Part shown: positions 38,051-54,405 of the stretch, in pieces
How the letters are laid out: each line of letters begins with the position of its first letter
Numbering within the stretch: the first letter of the stretch is position 1
DNA from: Phascolomyces articulosus
Lineage: Eukaryota > Mucoromycota > Mucoromycetes > Mucorales > Lichtheimiaceae
DNA: 64,000 nt
NCBI GenBank assembly: GCA_025677815.1
Contig: JAIXMP010000003.1
Location: forward strand, 1,302,001-1,366,000
Direction of reading: 5' to 3'
The notes under the pieces: model-generated
What the model was told of the DNA's origin: nothing
Databases searched by the model: none
The model's input: the letters and a program-made list of their open reading frames with translations, nothing else
Made by a program: the position numbers and the translations under genes

Positions 38051-39609
38051 TTATTCAGTCGTTTCCTGTAGTTTTTTGCTTTGTGCATAGGCGGTATCCA
38101 AACAGAACTGCAAATAGTCACCAGCCGTTATCACTTTTTCACGCAAATGATCGGGAAGCTCTTTTGGTAACACGGGTAATTTTTTTGGTACAAGATGGCT
38201 TGGAATTGGATTGAGAGGTGTACTTCGTTTAGGCTGAGCAAAACATGCAATTGAATATCGATCATTATCCTCATGTTCTGGTTTGAACACTACCCGGTGT
38301 TTTGTGGATAATAGCAATCCATTTGACCATTGTTGGAGTAAATCACCCACGTTGACTTTTTTTTAATAGTACCAATGGAGTAATTATTATCATGAATGCG
38401 TTATCATACGTAAGATGAATTTCATTCGTTGACTTATACTTGGACAAAATAAATAAATCTATTTTTTTACTTACCTAAAATAGCATCTTCAATGATAGGT
38501 GCAGAAATCCATTCTGTTCGATTTGCTTGAATTTCCAAACCTGAAATATCTTTTTGGAAAAGTAAAGTGACAGTTCCAAAATCTGAATGTGCACCTGCTC
38601 GAACTTTGGTATCATAAATGATGATGAATGTGTTATTTGTTCGTTAGTTATATCTTAAAGTTTATTATCCTTTATTATTTCGGCATTGTCTAACTGTACC
38701 TGGTTCCTTGTATGTGGATTCTCCTCCTCGAGGATACTTCATATATCGAATAGTTTCACCCGAGGTGACATCCTCGTAATTATGACATTTACTAAACCAC
38801 TCTCGCCCTCCTTCCTCTTCGGGAATCTTCAACAGTAACAACAAAATACATAATCAATTAGTACATAACTTTATACATAAAAGACAAAGTGCAGTAATAA
38901 ACATACTTCCAAAGCAATAGCAAATGCTTCAAGAACCTGAACAATCGTAGCATGACATGCTCGGAAAAAATCTTCCATTTGATCTTTTGACTCGTCAAAA
39001 ACTTTGGGTAATGGATGATTATATTCTCCATGGATGATTGGACCAATATTAAATCCTCTAAAGAACCAACGAGTACCCACATATTTAAATGATACAGAAA
39101 ATGCACATTGGTGTTACCATGTTTTATAAATAAAAAAGAAGAGCATACTCTTTGTGATCACCTTGTTTTTGTGTACTTGGGTCTAACCTTTTAATTTTAT
39201 AATGATAAAAGATGAGTTTTTGCCTTTTTTTTTTCTTTTTTGGAAACAATTTACGCTTATAATTTACCTTTGAACAAAAAGTCCAATATAACCACGATTA
39301 TATTGAATTGGTGTCGTTTGTTTTGTTTTCAAAGGAAGGTCAAAAAACCTCTTTGACTACAATATATTAATATTTCCCTTTACTGTTTGATTCAATGTTA
39401 CCCTATCTTTATATAATATAAATATAACCATTTCTTTATTGTTTTACCAATGAAAAGGCATTTTGAATCATATCTTTTGGGATTTGATGGTTCTTTATAT
39501 AGAAAAACCCAATTCTTGTACATGCTTCTAAAACTTGGTTTGCGATTAGAGAAGAGCGATTGGTAAAGTCACTAAAATCAATGACTGGGATATCAGGATG
39601 AGGAGTCAT
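38051..39609 (-). CDS. 2-oxoglutarate/Fe(II)-dependent dioxygenase (isopenicillin N synthase-like fold)
   Basis: Seven exons (minus) encode 333 aa: 39448-39609, 39268-39356, 39149-39187, 38907-39057, 38700-38826, 38475-38603 and 38051-38355. The N-terminal DIOX_N region contains IPVIDFSDF and GFFYIKNHQIP. The catalytic half has the iron ligands H195 and D197 (AHSDFGTVTLLF) and H252 (STKHRV). The 2-oxoglutarate-binding R265-Y-S267 (DRYSIACF) follows. All are intact, so an active enzyme coupling oxidation of a small molecule to 2-oxoglutarate decarboxylation is expected in the cytosol. The motif layout VRAG.HSDFG.VTLLFQ and VGDLLQQWSNG resembles fungal thymine-7-hydroxylases and many related oxidases. 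Because its neighbour is Urk1, a pyrimidine-salvage role is possible but unproven. The start codon precedes the first conserved strand. Confidence 0.93.
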
Positions 39610-42600
39610 AGAAGTTTTTTTTTTTTTAAAAAAAAAAAAGAAAGCACGGATTGAGATTTTGATACAAGGGAAAAAAAAAGAAAAAAAAGCCTTTATAAAC
39701 ATAGTATGCAAGGAAAATCTTTTTATAACGGTTTTCCTATGCGTACATCTCACGGGTTTTTCTGGTCCTTGTACAAATATTTCAGAACAAGTAACTGTGT
39801 GTTCCATTGAACAGGAAACGAAGTTGTTCTATTTCAAAATACACACAGCCAGAGATAAGAGAAAAAAAAAATATAAAAACGGCTTATTTAATATTTTTTT
39901 ATGGTGTGATAAATTCTCTGTATGTTTTCTGCTTTTTATGATGTTTATACGTAGGCGCATGTAGTTGTTCATTATTTGTATATGATTAAACTTGATGTTT
40001 ACAAATAGTAAAGCGGTTATATGGTATATTTATATTATTATAAATATGAGGAAAACAAAGAAACTTTTATGGTATATATTCGTACTGCATAAAATGACAT
40101 AATTTTCTGGCGACGTGATAGAATGCTATATTTTTTTTCGTTGTATAATAACACATTTTTTTATCATAGTATAATAATTAAAAATATTTTTTTCATGATG
40201 CAAAAAAGGAGGAGAGTAATGTAACGTTCTCTTCTGGTAACGATGTGTGCTATAGGTAGCAGTAGTTGAAAACCAAGAGAGAGGGTTAATGATGATACAT
40301 TGGAACGTTATTTCTATCTGTAACATAAATGTGGTATGGGCAACAAAGAATAGCTGTTTTTATGCACGCAATTTCATCACATTGCATCGGATTTTTTTTT
40401 GGCGGAACAACTTCCATTCTCCTCCTGCTTAAAATATGGTCGAGACCTTTCTTTTAATACTACTACATATTTACTTTACTAGTTCATTCTATTCCTACTA
40501 ATAACATATCCTTACTCCTCTAAATGGTGATGTATGTTGCATATAATCATAGTAAAGATTTAATATAAAATAATAGTAATATGTATAACTGCATGGCTAT
40601 GGAGCGAGTATATTTTTCCTCTAATGGTATATATTATAATGATGAAGAGGAGTATTAATTTTTTGATAAGTCGTTGAAAATTTACCTTTATGCATAGCAA
40701 TTATAATTTATTACCAAGGAGAAGAAATAACAGTAAGTAGCAATGGCAACAGTAAACCCTAACAACTAATTTGCCCTCAAGTTTTTATTATCAATATAGA
40801 ATTGTTGTTTATTATATTATTATGCTTCTTTATTATATTATTGCCACTACACTACTTGCTAACAACTCTTGTCTGGGATTGTATCCTATGTAACTAAATG
40901 CCCCATGTCAAAACATAAATAGATTAGGATATAATTCTGTTATATATATTTCATACTAAAAAACAGGATTAGTTTTTGCATTACTTATCATCATTAATAA
41001 TAGTAACTTTCTCCAGATCAACTTTTTTAAATTATAGTTTTCTTTTCTAACGATATTCTAATAGAACATTTTCCTGATAGTGATAAGAAGTACTAGTACA
41101 CGCTTACTACTATATACCCCTATTATCCTTCTTTTATTAACTAATTGAGATACGTAGTTCTTACTAATAATAATTAGTATTTTTTTCTTTGTATTCATAA
41201 TTATCGGAGCGCCAAGAAATAGCAGTAATAAACTAGCTAGTTAGTGGCAGTAAATAATAAGAAGAAAGATGACGGGACCTTGGTTTTTTTTTTTTTTTTG
41301 CGGTTAATTATTAAATCTCATCATAATTAACGATAGATAATGAAATAAGTGAAATGGCTCCTGCCAATTGATCGATTGTTTCCTTTAATTTCGATATTAC
41401 AATTCATTTTGAGATAATCAACAAGAATTGAAGAATGTAATCATTGGAAGGGGGTTAAAGCGATGATAGAAATCTAAAGAACAAAAAAAAAAAGACTTAT
41501 CAAGTTTATTCTTATACGATATGAAATGCACCAATAGATTCTGAATCTTTTAAGTATGATAATATAAAGAAGTATTTAAGCATCAGTATTGTTCTTCATT
41601 TTCTCGTTTTTTTTTCTTCAATTATTTTTATTACGACTACATTGCAGCAACATTACACCTCGTTGTAATAATTGTTACTACAGTGCTAAAATAAATGCAT
41701 GATATTATTAGTTATCAACCACTTTTTCTTATATATTTTATAATTCCTATATTTACATTTTCTCCAAATAACACATATTAACATAGAATACTAAAACTGT
41801 CATCGTATATTTTTATATATAGAAAATTTAATCATTTTTCTTTTTGAGAATAAATCCGAAGTGGTTTGTTGAAGTTCATGAGACTGATTGTGAAACCCAA
41901 CCTGTTTAGTTTATTTTTGTTATTTATAAAGTCTTTTTTACTCAACGTGTATATACTTGCTAAGTAAGGCTTAGAGGGGAAAAAGAACTGAACTAGAAAA
42001 TAGAATATAAGCCCTGGGGACTATAAATATTAACTACTTTAATCATCATTTTGACCCTTTTTTTTTTTAGTCTGTCAAAGTAGTTCTTACACTTACTAGT
42101 AGATAAATAGATTAATTGATGTTGTTTTTTACTCTATCATTTTAGTTATTATACTATATGAATCAACCCAATTAATCAAAGGATTTTATTTATCACTCAT
42201 AATTACTATACTATAAAGAAAAGATAAATCCTATTTACCTATGTACACCCTCGAAGTTGACCATTATGCAATTTATAAGTCGGAAACTTAAAAATAGGGG
42301 TTGATTTTTGATAAAGATGTGTCTGTGAATTAATATTATTAGTTCAGGAGCAAAAAAATAAAAATGGTTCTAGACATGTTCTTGGTGGCAAGTAGTAGTA
42401 GTAGTAGTAAAATCATATATAATAAGAAAGCACGCCATTTCAACACATCCCCTATTCATATTCTCCTGCAATTTGAGTGCAGGCGGGTAAAAAAAAATCT
42501 TTTTTATTTTTGGGGTTCATTATGACCAACTCACCATTCATCCAACTAAACACCATAAAACACGAGGAAATTGTTGTTTATTATTAGGTATAACATGTTT

Positions 42601-42900
42601 TGTGGAGATAATAAAAAGGAGGTTGATTTCCAAATGACTATTTTTCGATAAGCAGAGTTCGCTACTGAGTTTACCAACTCAACACACAAAAACGTTATTT
42701 TTTCATGATTGATTCAACAGAATATTTCTGCAAAGAAGAAAGATTTGTACAACCACCTGTCAAATATGTTTTTTTACATGTGATGAGATATTAAAATGTA
42801 AGGGTAGAAAAATATTACATTGGAATGCAAGGAAAATAATTAATAACTAATGATAGTGATGATAATGTAATAAAATACTAATGTGGCTAAGATAAGTATT
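39610..42900. other. Gene-poor divergent spacer, 2OG oxygenase to MFS gene
   Basis: AT-rich DNA with A and T runs. I recognised no protein-coding remnant before about 42.9 kb. The first few hundred bases would carry the promoter of the oxygenase gene on the minus strand. Confidence 0.5.
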
Positions 42901-42920
42901 GCATTATTTAGGTAGATACA

Positions 42921-42938
42921 AATGACACTGGTGTCATT
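42921..42938. repeat. Short inverted repeat (possible operator-like dyad)
   Basis: AATGACAC-TG-GTGTCATT is a perfect 8-bp dyad with a 2-bp centre, about 800 bp upstream of the MFS gene and inside a region that also reads as a coding relic. Confidence 0.6.
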
Positions 42939-43754
42939 CATCCGAGCCTATCCGATCAATTTGGTAATGAAAGAAAGAGATATGCAGATCAATTGTTTGT
43001 AATATCTATAAAATGGTAGAAGTGGTGATATATAACTATCTTCTGAATTTAGAGATCGACACACGAGTTAAAAAAAATGTCTTGTACGCTCAAGACACTA
43101 GCGGGTATTTGATGTTATTAATAAGATCTCCAGTTCATTATCATTTTTTTTATGCAGAGAGTATAGAAAGTGATCATGTATTACTATACTTAGCTATTTT
43201 TTCTCTATCATCACGTATCATTAATAGCATCATCATCTTCCTCTCCTTCCCCCCAAAAAATAAAGAATTAACCCTCCTATTTTTTGGTTCCTTTGCCAAG
43301 GTGATGAATTGGTTGAATTTAGCTTACTTCTTATTTAGGTATTTTTCCTTTTTTTAATTATTATTTTCTGTAACATCATGGATCTTCAGGGGTGGTTGAA
43401 GAAGAGGACAAAATGAGAGGAGTAAAAACTTATTATTATGGTTGGTGCTAGATAATTTTTTTTTTTTTTTTACAAACGAACGTTGGAAAACCTTATTTAA
43501 TTTTATATATAAAGAACACCTTTAACAACACCATCAAAAAGAAAAAGAAATAAAAAAGGCATTGTATTTTTTTTATCGCCATAATTATTATTATCCATTC
43601 CATTCCATTCCCTTCCCTTTCCAATCTTTTTTTTTCTTTACTTATTGTTTGAATACTTCTACTACCTTCCCACATCTCCAACCCAATACCATTCCTTTTT
43701 ATTGTTTACATTGTATAAATACTTTTCCAACATTTTTTGTATATATTATAACAA

Positions 43755-46031
43755 ATGACACAACATCCATCACATCATCGTTCATCCAGTGCACCTTGTG
43801 CATCTCATTTTCTTCGTCAGAATTCTGTTCGAACACTTGTTGAATCCAATGATACTAGTGCTACAACAATGGCACCTTCTCATCATAGAAGTCGAAATAG
43901 TAACAGTAGTATGGATGATACCGCAAGCACAATTATCAATGAAAGTGGTTATTTATCTCGATCTTGTTCAAAAAAGAGTCAAAAACGATTAACAGATTGG
44001 CAAGGATTAACAGAAATCAATTTATTCAACAATGAAAAATATGGCAGCATCAACAATAACAACCATTCATCCTCAACGATAGCCTTTGGCCATGGTGATG
44101 ATGATGACAGTGATATCGAAAGAGCATCCGATACAACCATTCAACCTCATACAATCAAAAAATCACCTACAGATGAACCATACTCCATATTTTCCAAATG
44201 GAAAAAACGATGGATTGTCCTCTTGGCTTCGGTTGCTGCATTTTTTGCTCCATTCTCTGTAAATAGTTATTTTCCAGCAATGAATTCGGTCGAATCGGTA
44301 AAGCATACTTACATTATTATAAAATGTTTCGTTGTTGTGTAATAGCCTTTCATTTTCAATTAACAACAAACTTTAAATTTTCTATTTACTTCATCAGGAT
44401 TTAAATATTACCTCACAACAAGTGTAAGTACTATATAAGAACAGCATATTGATTGTTAATATAATTATAAAAAAAAACTTACATATTATATATGTATTTT
44501 GTTATTATCATTCTTTATAGAAATTTATCAGTTACTGTATTTATGATTTGGCAAGCATTATCACCTTCATTTTGGAGTTCATTGGCAGACACACGAGGCC
44601 GTCGACCTGTATATATTGCAACATTATTTATTTATATCTTGGCATGTGTTGGTCTTGCACTTGTTACCAATTATACTTTACTTCTCGTATTTCGTATGGT
44701 GCAAGCTTTTGGAGCTAGCTCTGTTATTGCCATTGGTGCTGGTACAATTGGTAAGCTACATTACTTATAAAAAATCAACTATATACTCCTATTTTTTTTT
44801 TATTGTTGTTCCTTTTTTTGTGACGATCTGCCGCCAAGTATTCTAAAATTTTATTATTATAAATAAACTTTTAGCTGATGTGACACACCCAGCAGAACGA
44901 GGAGGTTATATTGGATGGTATTCTCTTGGATGGAACTTGGGTCCAGTTATTGGACCTGCTGTAGGTGGTGTTGTATCCCAATTCATGGGTTGGCGATGGA
45001 TTTTTTGGTTCTTGGCTATTTTTGGTGGTGCTCATTGGATCTTGTTGGGTTTTTGTCTTCCAGAAACTTTACGTTCTCTTGTGGGTAATGGTAGTGGGTA
45101 TGCCAACCCCACACCTATGCAATGGTGGTATCATCGACAAGAAAAAAAGCAACAACAACAATTGGAAAACGAAAAAGAACAACAGTTGATTGTTGAATCT
45201 AATACCACTACAGCAGAAAAGAAACAATCATGGACTCAATGGTTTCTTGGCCCCCTTCAACCCTTATTATATGCCAAAGAAAAAGACATTTTGATTCTTC
45301 TCGTTTATTACAGTGTTCAATATGCAGCTTGTTATGCTGTAACAACCAGTATTCCATTTTTATTTAGTCAATTATACCAACTGAATGAAATCATGCTTGG
45401 TTTATCTTATTTCCCAAATGGCGTTGGTTGTATTATGGGTTCTATTGTACAAGGCAAAGTATTGAATCGTGATTATAGACGTATGAAACGACGGTTTTCG
45501 GTTTTTCCTGCTTCCCAGCCTTCTGATTTGGAACTTCCGATCGAGCATGCTCGTATGCGAACGGTTTGGATTCATTCATTGATTTTCAATGTTTTACTTG
45601 TTGTCTACGGTTGGTGCCTTGTTGTGAAGGCTCACATTGCTATTGCATTGACAATCCAATTTTTCTGTAAGTAGTTATATAATCTATTCCATATAATAAT
45701 TGGCATCCTAACTGACCAATAATTTTATTATTTTATAGTGGGATTTACATCACAGGCTATATTTAATGCTATTCAAACATTACTCGTTGATTTATATCCA
45801 ACACGATCAGCATCCATTACTGCCTCCAATAACATTTTCCGTTGCCTTGCAGGTGCAGGCGCTACAACTGTTGTTTTGCCTGCTCTTCAGTTAGTGGATG
45901 CTGGTTGGACATTCACAATTGCATCAGGAATTTTATTAATATCTCGAATTCCTTTATTTTTTGAACTTAAACATGGTCCTCGATGGCGACGTGAGCGTGC
46001 TGAACGCCTGGCTGCGCAACAGCAAAACTAA
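43755..46031 (+). CDS. MFS transporter, drug:proton antiporter (DHA1) type
   Basis: Exons 43755-44297, 44398-44423, 44521-44750, 44875-45666 and 45739-46031 encode 627 aa. A hydrophilic, Ser- and His-rich N-terminus of about 150 aa precedes 12 predicted membrane segments. Motif A is visible (LADTRGRRPVYIATL), as is the antiporter motif C (GWYSLGWNLGPVIGPAVGG). The large central loop between the two six-helix halves is charged and Q-rich (HRQEKKQQQQLENEKEQQ). The second half contains PFLFSQLYQLNEIMLGLSYFPNGVG. The family includes yeast Qdr, Aqr1, Tpo1 and Dtr1 exporters of drugs, polyamines or weak acids. Exon 2 is only 26 nt and restores the frame (DLNITSQQV). The 3' end converges on the MYST gene. 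The substrate is unknown. Confidence 0.93.
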
Positions 46032-46467
46032 AAAAAAAAATAGACACCATCTACTGATTCAAAGTATATCCTATAAAACACGCACACACACAATGTATTT
46101 GTTGTTGTATATTGTATATCTTTCTTACTTTCCTCTATTCCCCAAAAATCCACATTCCTCAAAAAAAAAGTTGTATCATGTTCAGTGAACATTTCGAAAA
46201 AAAAAAAGAAAATTGTATTTTTTGCTATTTACAGAATATCACAAATTAAAAAAAAACATATATATTAGAATTCATAACTGATATATGATTTTTTTTTTTC
46301 TTTTTGTATTATTTTTGGATGAGGGACGGGATGATGATAAAGAGGAAGGATATGATAAGATGGGAAAAAAGTAACAATGATGTTAGGTTAGTTGAAGAAG
46401 CATGTAAACACAGGATTGTAATTGGTATTCGATAGGGTAGTTGTTGTTGCTTTTTTGTTGTCTGATA
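46032..46467. other. Convergent 3' spacer between MFS and MYST genes
   Basis: A- and T-run-rich DNA between two tail-to-tail genes; no gene seen. Confidence 0.6.
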
Positions 46468-48897
<2,430 letters not shown>

Positions 48898-51800
48898 TAC
48901 TTTTTTACTAGTATATTTACGTATATATTTTAAAGACAGTTTGAAAAAAATAAAAACGTGTGTGTGTCTGTATGTGTGGGTGTGAGAGAGGAAAAAAAAA
49001 AAAAAGAAAATGATTTCTGAAAGAGCCAAAAAAAAAAAAAAAAAAACCGGATTTCGGAGTTTATTTCTGGAATGGTTTTACAAGATTTTTTTGGAAGTGT
49101 AGAAAGAAATAATACGATGGTATTCACAAATCCTATCTTTTATTAATTAATAATAATAGTTAATAGATATAAAGGTGAAAAAAAGCGTTTATTGCTCGAC
49201 TACAATAAAATAGGTTGATATACCCTTCAATTATAAAATAGAATCATGAAATAAAATGCCATGTTAAGTCGCTATGGACTCAGTTGCTATATTTAGAAAA
49301 TCACCCGTCGTGCATCGTATTACACAGCATTTTGTTTACACCTGCTGAAGATAATGATTCACTTATACCATGAATTGAGGGTCTCAATCATAGTTAATTA
49401 TGACATAGTCGATACACTCTACAGGTATATATATATTTCTATTGATCATTCTATCAAACACGTTATTTATTAAATGAATCAACTGGAATTTTGATAAGGT
49501 ATAAAAATATACATGTGATGATGGTAAAAAAAAAAAGAAGCTTATCGTGATTATATAAAAAAGTTTGTTTTCTTTTGGGGGCCATCCTCACCCACCTGAT
49601 GATTATGATGGTGATGAGCGGGTTCTGTCTGGTGGCTGACTACTATAGCCCTTACTATTCGTATCAGCCATTAATATATATATATATATATTGATAATTA
49701 CAAGTTCATTATTATTAAGTCATAATAATTACAGTCAAGAATTAATAAATCTTCAAAAATAGTAAGCAAACAAAATGAAACATTTCGTCCATTTTTTATA
49801 CATTTTCAGTGATCCGGTAGTACAACATCTTGAGGAATTCTATGTGCAACCATGCTATTTCTAATTATAATAACCAGACAGACTAATTAGTAGTTATTTG
49901 CTGTTCATGTCATTTTTTTTTTTTTTGATAGATTAATATACGGAATGAACTGTGAGTATCATAAGAAAACAAAAAAAAAAGCTACTACTAAATACATTAA
50001 TTATCATATGGTATATAATAAGGAGAAGAAAGAAAGAAAGAAATATTTCATCCTCAGGCTATGAATAGGTAACATAAAATATTAATTTGTACATACAGAA
50101 AAAAAAAACATATAGTTAAGGAGGTTTTTTTTTTGGTGCTGAATTCAAATATGTAAATTGAAGAACTCATCGATCGACAAAAAATTACGAATTTTATGAT
50201 GGCTCAAGCAAAAAAAGAACTATTTAAATAATCCATTTCTTCAACAACATGGATGATCAAGATAATATCTTCAAATAAGTATAAAATAAAACAGGTTCAT
50301 AATACATATTCCCGCCTTTATTTCTTTCGAATTAAGGATATAAGCAAATTACCATTTTATATAATGATTTTCACCCCAAAAAAAAAGTTTAAAGTATAAC
50401 TCAATCGAGTCTATCATCTCGATTAATGATCATTACTATGATTATTCCCAGTTCAAAAAGAAATATCAATCAAGTAATTTATAAATTATTCAGTACCTAC
50501 CTATACTATTCTCAAATATCACTTTCAAAAGGGGAGGCCACAAGAAATGAGGAGGAAAAAGGGTGAAATAATTTTTTGGAATGTTGAAAAGAAGGATTCT
50601 ATATGTCGTAAAGGAGATGAAGGAGTGGCGTTATGTATATATACATTATTATTATATAGTGAATTGCGCTATTACTACTATTATTACTTATGTATGTATG
50701 GGTATGTAGTACGTATATTGTATTTTGTATTTCCCAAAAACCAATAATACAAATAGTATAAAAGTAATGGCAGAATGTCTTTGTATAGATCATTTGACGG
50801 TAAAGTTATTATCATCTATCATAGTACGTAATAGATTGATGAATAATAATAGAATAAAGTATGTAACTAGACCATGAACTATAACTATGTATCATGAATG
50901 AACCATATCAAGATTATGGAAAAAGGGAAGAAATGACCTTGCATATACCATTTACAGGAATTCCACATGTTTTCATCATCATTATTGGCTCATATTTTAG
51001 CTTGCGGTGCATATTCTTTATCCAGTAACTTTTTTTTACCTTCTTTTTCCTTCCCTTCTCCTCTCCTTTCTTTACTTAGAACTTTGGAGAGAAAGAAGAA
51101 AAAAAGACTCATAGATTTGTAATTACAAGGATATATAGAATACATACTATTATATATATACAATAGAAGAAGAATGTTGGAAGGAGGGGGGTAAATGATG
51201 ATAGTTACTTTAGGGCTCAAGCATTATTGTATATTCATGCTAATACGTACGTTTTATATACTTATATTCTAATAGAACGACATCTTGCTATAATACAACA
51301 GTCAGTTTATAAATCTAACTATAAGTAGGTTATATGGTATCCAAAAGAATGGATAAAAAATTCGGGTCCTGCTATCTAATATAGACTACAACAAAGAAAA
51401 AAAAATAAGCTTATCACTCCTTTCCTGGTCGGTATAATATAAAAAAGATTCAATTCAAAAATAAGAATATTCTCTCCATAACTATATATACATTCTTAAT
51501 GGCATTGTTTATTATTGTATATATGGTATATAATACTGTTTTATTATAAATTACGTGGTTTTTCTTCTAGACGTTCTTAAAAAAAGGATAGGAAAGAATG
51601 AATAGAGGATTTAAGAAATTATTCAGAATCTAGAACCATGAATATTGAAAGAAGGAGCAGAGTAAACTTTGTTAAGTTTTTTATTCTTCTTATTGTATAA
51701 TTTAAAAAGGAATATATGGAAAAGAAGACAAGAAAAAGGGAGGGAGAGAGAGAAAGAGAAAGAGAGATAAAGGAGATGGTACATGGGTACACCACCTGGC

Positions 51801-54405
51801 AGCACGGAGCATCATCAATCATCGTCTATATCAATCATTAACTTTATCACCATCATGCTATACCATTACCAACCATTCTCTACTGTGAATATTATTACTA
51901 ATATTATACAACTACTATATAAATATACACTTTCAAAAAGTAGTCTTTATCTTCTTAATTTACTCCTTTGTTCTTGGTTTTTCTTCTACAACAACCACTT
52001 ATTATATAATTATTACGGCTTGTTATTTTTTTCCCTTCTCTAAGTAGCTCATGTTACATAGAATCAATATGATTTGATCGCCATTACTATAGTAATACTT
52101 AGGAGTCATCAGAAGAAGAGGGATTATCACATATCAGTATTCTCCAGCTTAAAGTGTTGTTGTTGCATAGGTTCTTTATATGAAGCATTTTCTTCCCTAA
52201 TAATAAAAAAAAAAGGTGGACGGGCCACCATAAACTTTATCACGCTGTTATACCTACACTTCTCACCATAATTACTACTAGGTGTCAATACCCTTGTTTT
52301 TTTAGATCACTTACATTGTAGTGCATTGCTTTTTTGTGCATAAGTACAAAAAATAATTTGAATGTTTAATATTTTTTTTTCAAAAAAAGTTCTACTTTTC
52401 TGCTTGCTTAAAATAATGTAGTTTAATATTTTTGATCCTGGTTTTCGGTAAGCTGCATTACACAGATCGTCGGTTATAATTTATAAAATCCCAAAGTATG
52501 GTCCAATTATATAGAATAAATCATCCTATTCCCATAACTGGGATGGTAAACCCATTTGTTAGTATCAAATATATACATGAGGGTCGTTTGGTTAGAAAAA
52601 CAAATGCAAGTGTATATAATTATACATCAAGATATAGGTTGTTTTTGTTGTTGATGGTGCTATATATTGCTTCTTTTCTTCCCCATAATGACCCCTTTAC
52701 TACTCTCAAATATATATAGTACTTACTAGTTTTTTTCCCCTTCCTTTCCCTTTCTTATCCATGTGATGAAAATTCCTCTTTTTGTCTGTGTACAAAGATA
52801 AATCTAACTAGGGAGTTATGGAATGAGTTGATACAGGGTTAAAAAAATTGGACTTGATCCTCACATCAAGAAAATAAAGCAATGCGTTCTAAATTTCGGT
52901 ATTACATGCATACATAATACGTAACGGGATACTTTTTCTTATATATACAGAATATAATCGTAGTTTTTTACTAGCTATTATTATTCTACTATAATGTACT
53001 CTGCATTATTATTACTCATTATCCCCAACTTTCTTTTAAAGGTGAATGATATTTCACACGATCTGAGCGATATTTAACATTGATCCTTTTTATTTATTTT
53101 TATATACCTATCATATATGTAATCCACTCCCCTTTCTCCTTCTTCTGTTTATACTTTTCAATGGATCTATGCCGATGTGTAATTGAGTTATATATATATA
53201 TATATATATATAACAGAGGAGGAGAGGAGAAGACATAAAAGAAATCCCATTCAACCATTCTTGGGAAAATAGTTTACCACAATGACGTAATTTAAAGGGG
53301 GATGATCGATTTTATTCTTTGAACTAAAGAAAATAAAGAAACACACCAACCACAGCAACAAAAGCTTATGAATAGTTTTGGTTTAAGGAGATAAAATAAT
53401 AGTACGTAGTATGAATAGAAGAAGAGAAAGAGAAGATAACCGGATTATAATTATATATGCCTTTATCTTCATTATCATATCCATGATGACAATGAAAATG
53501 TGGTTTTGTTGATAATAAAGCATCCCATGTCGTTCTCCTCTCCTTTTTTTCCCCTCCCCTGGCTTGTGCACACGACAACAAAAACAAGGAAAACAACATG
53601 ATGAAATGGGGAAATAGAAAAGAAAATAATTTGTTTTCCATTTTGCTGTTGTACACTGGGCGTTTTTTTATTATCTATGCGCGTACTTAAACAAACGACA
53701 GCAAGGAGATAATGGTTAAGTGAAAGAGGAGTCTTTAGTATAGCCATGACTTTGTAGATAATAGATAGTAGTAGATATAATGATATAAAGCAGATAGATG
53801 TTGATTCATATACTGATGTTACCCGACCGACGCGTTATAAGAGTATTCATTGTATATGATCGAGACAAACAAAAAGGAGAATAATAATTATAGGAGTTGA
53901 AGACATTATAAAGATTACACTATTATATCAATTAGAAATCAACAATAATACCATCCACCAGTATACTATTTTTACGGGTATACGTAATGTAATAAAATCA
54001 AGTCGTGCTCGTGTTGAATTTGCCACCTCCATTCACCCACAAACAGAGTTATTAATCATCAAATACTAATATCAAGAAAATATAGTTTGAAATATAAGTT
54101 ATTATTATTATTATTATTATTATTAAATGTAAATCGCGTGAATTATAATGATACTACTAAAAATAAAAAAGATAAACCATGGTATCAATAATGTATAAAT
54201 GTATAGATTATATATTTTTTTGTTGCTATTTTTTTTACGTAAAAAAAAGAAACGAATGGAACTGGTTGAAGATAATGAAATATCACTAAGAACTTTAAAG
54301 GGAGTTATGAAGAAGAAAGGGAAAAAAATGGATAATTACATGAAAATAGAAAATGTTTGATTTTTTTTTGGGAGAAGGGGAATAAGTATAAGTTATATTT
54401 TATTT
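48898..54405. other. 5.5 kb gene-poor region
   Basis: No gene was recognised on either strand. It contains AT microsatellites (near 49676-49691 and 53188-53211), a (TTA)n repeat near 54100-54124, GA- and CT-rich tracts (51730-51780) and many homopolymers. Open frames of up to 96 codons here look random in composition. Part of it must be the promoter of the MYST gene. Confidence 0.5.
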
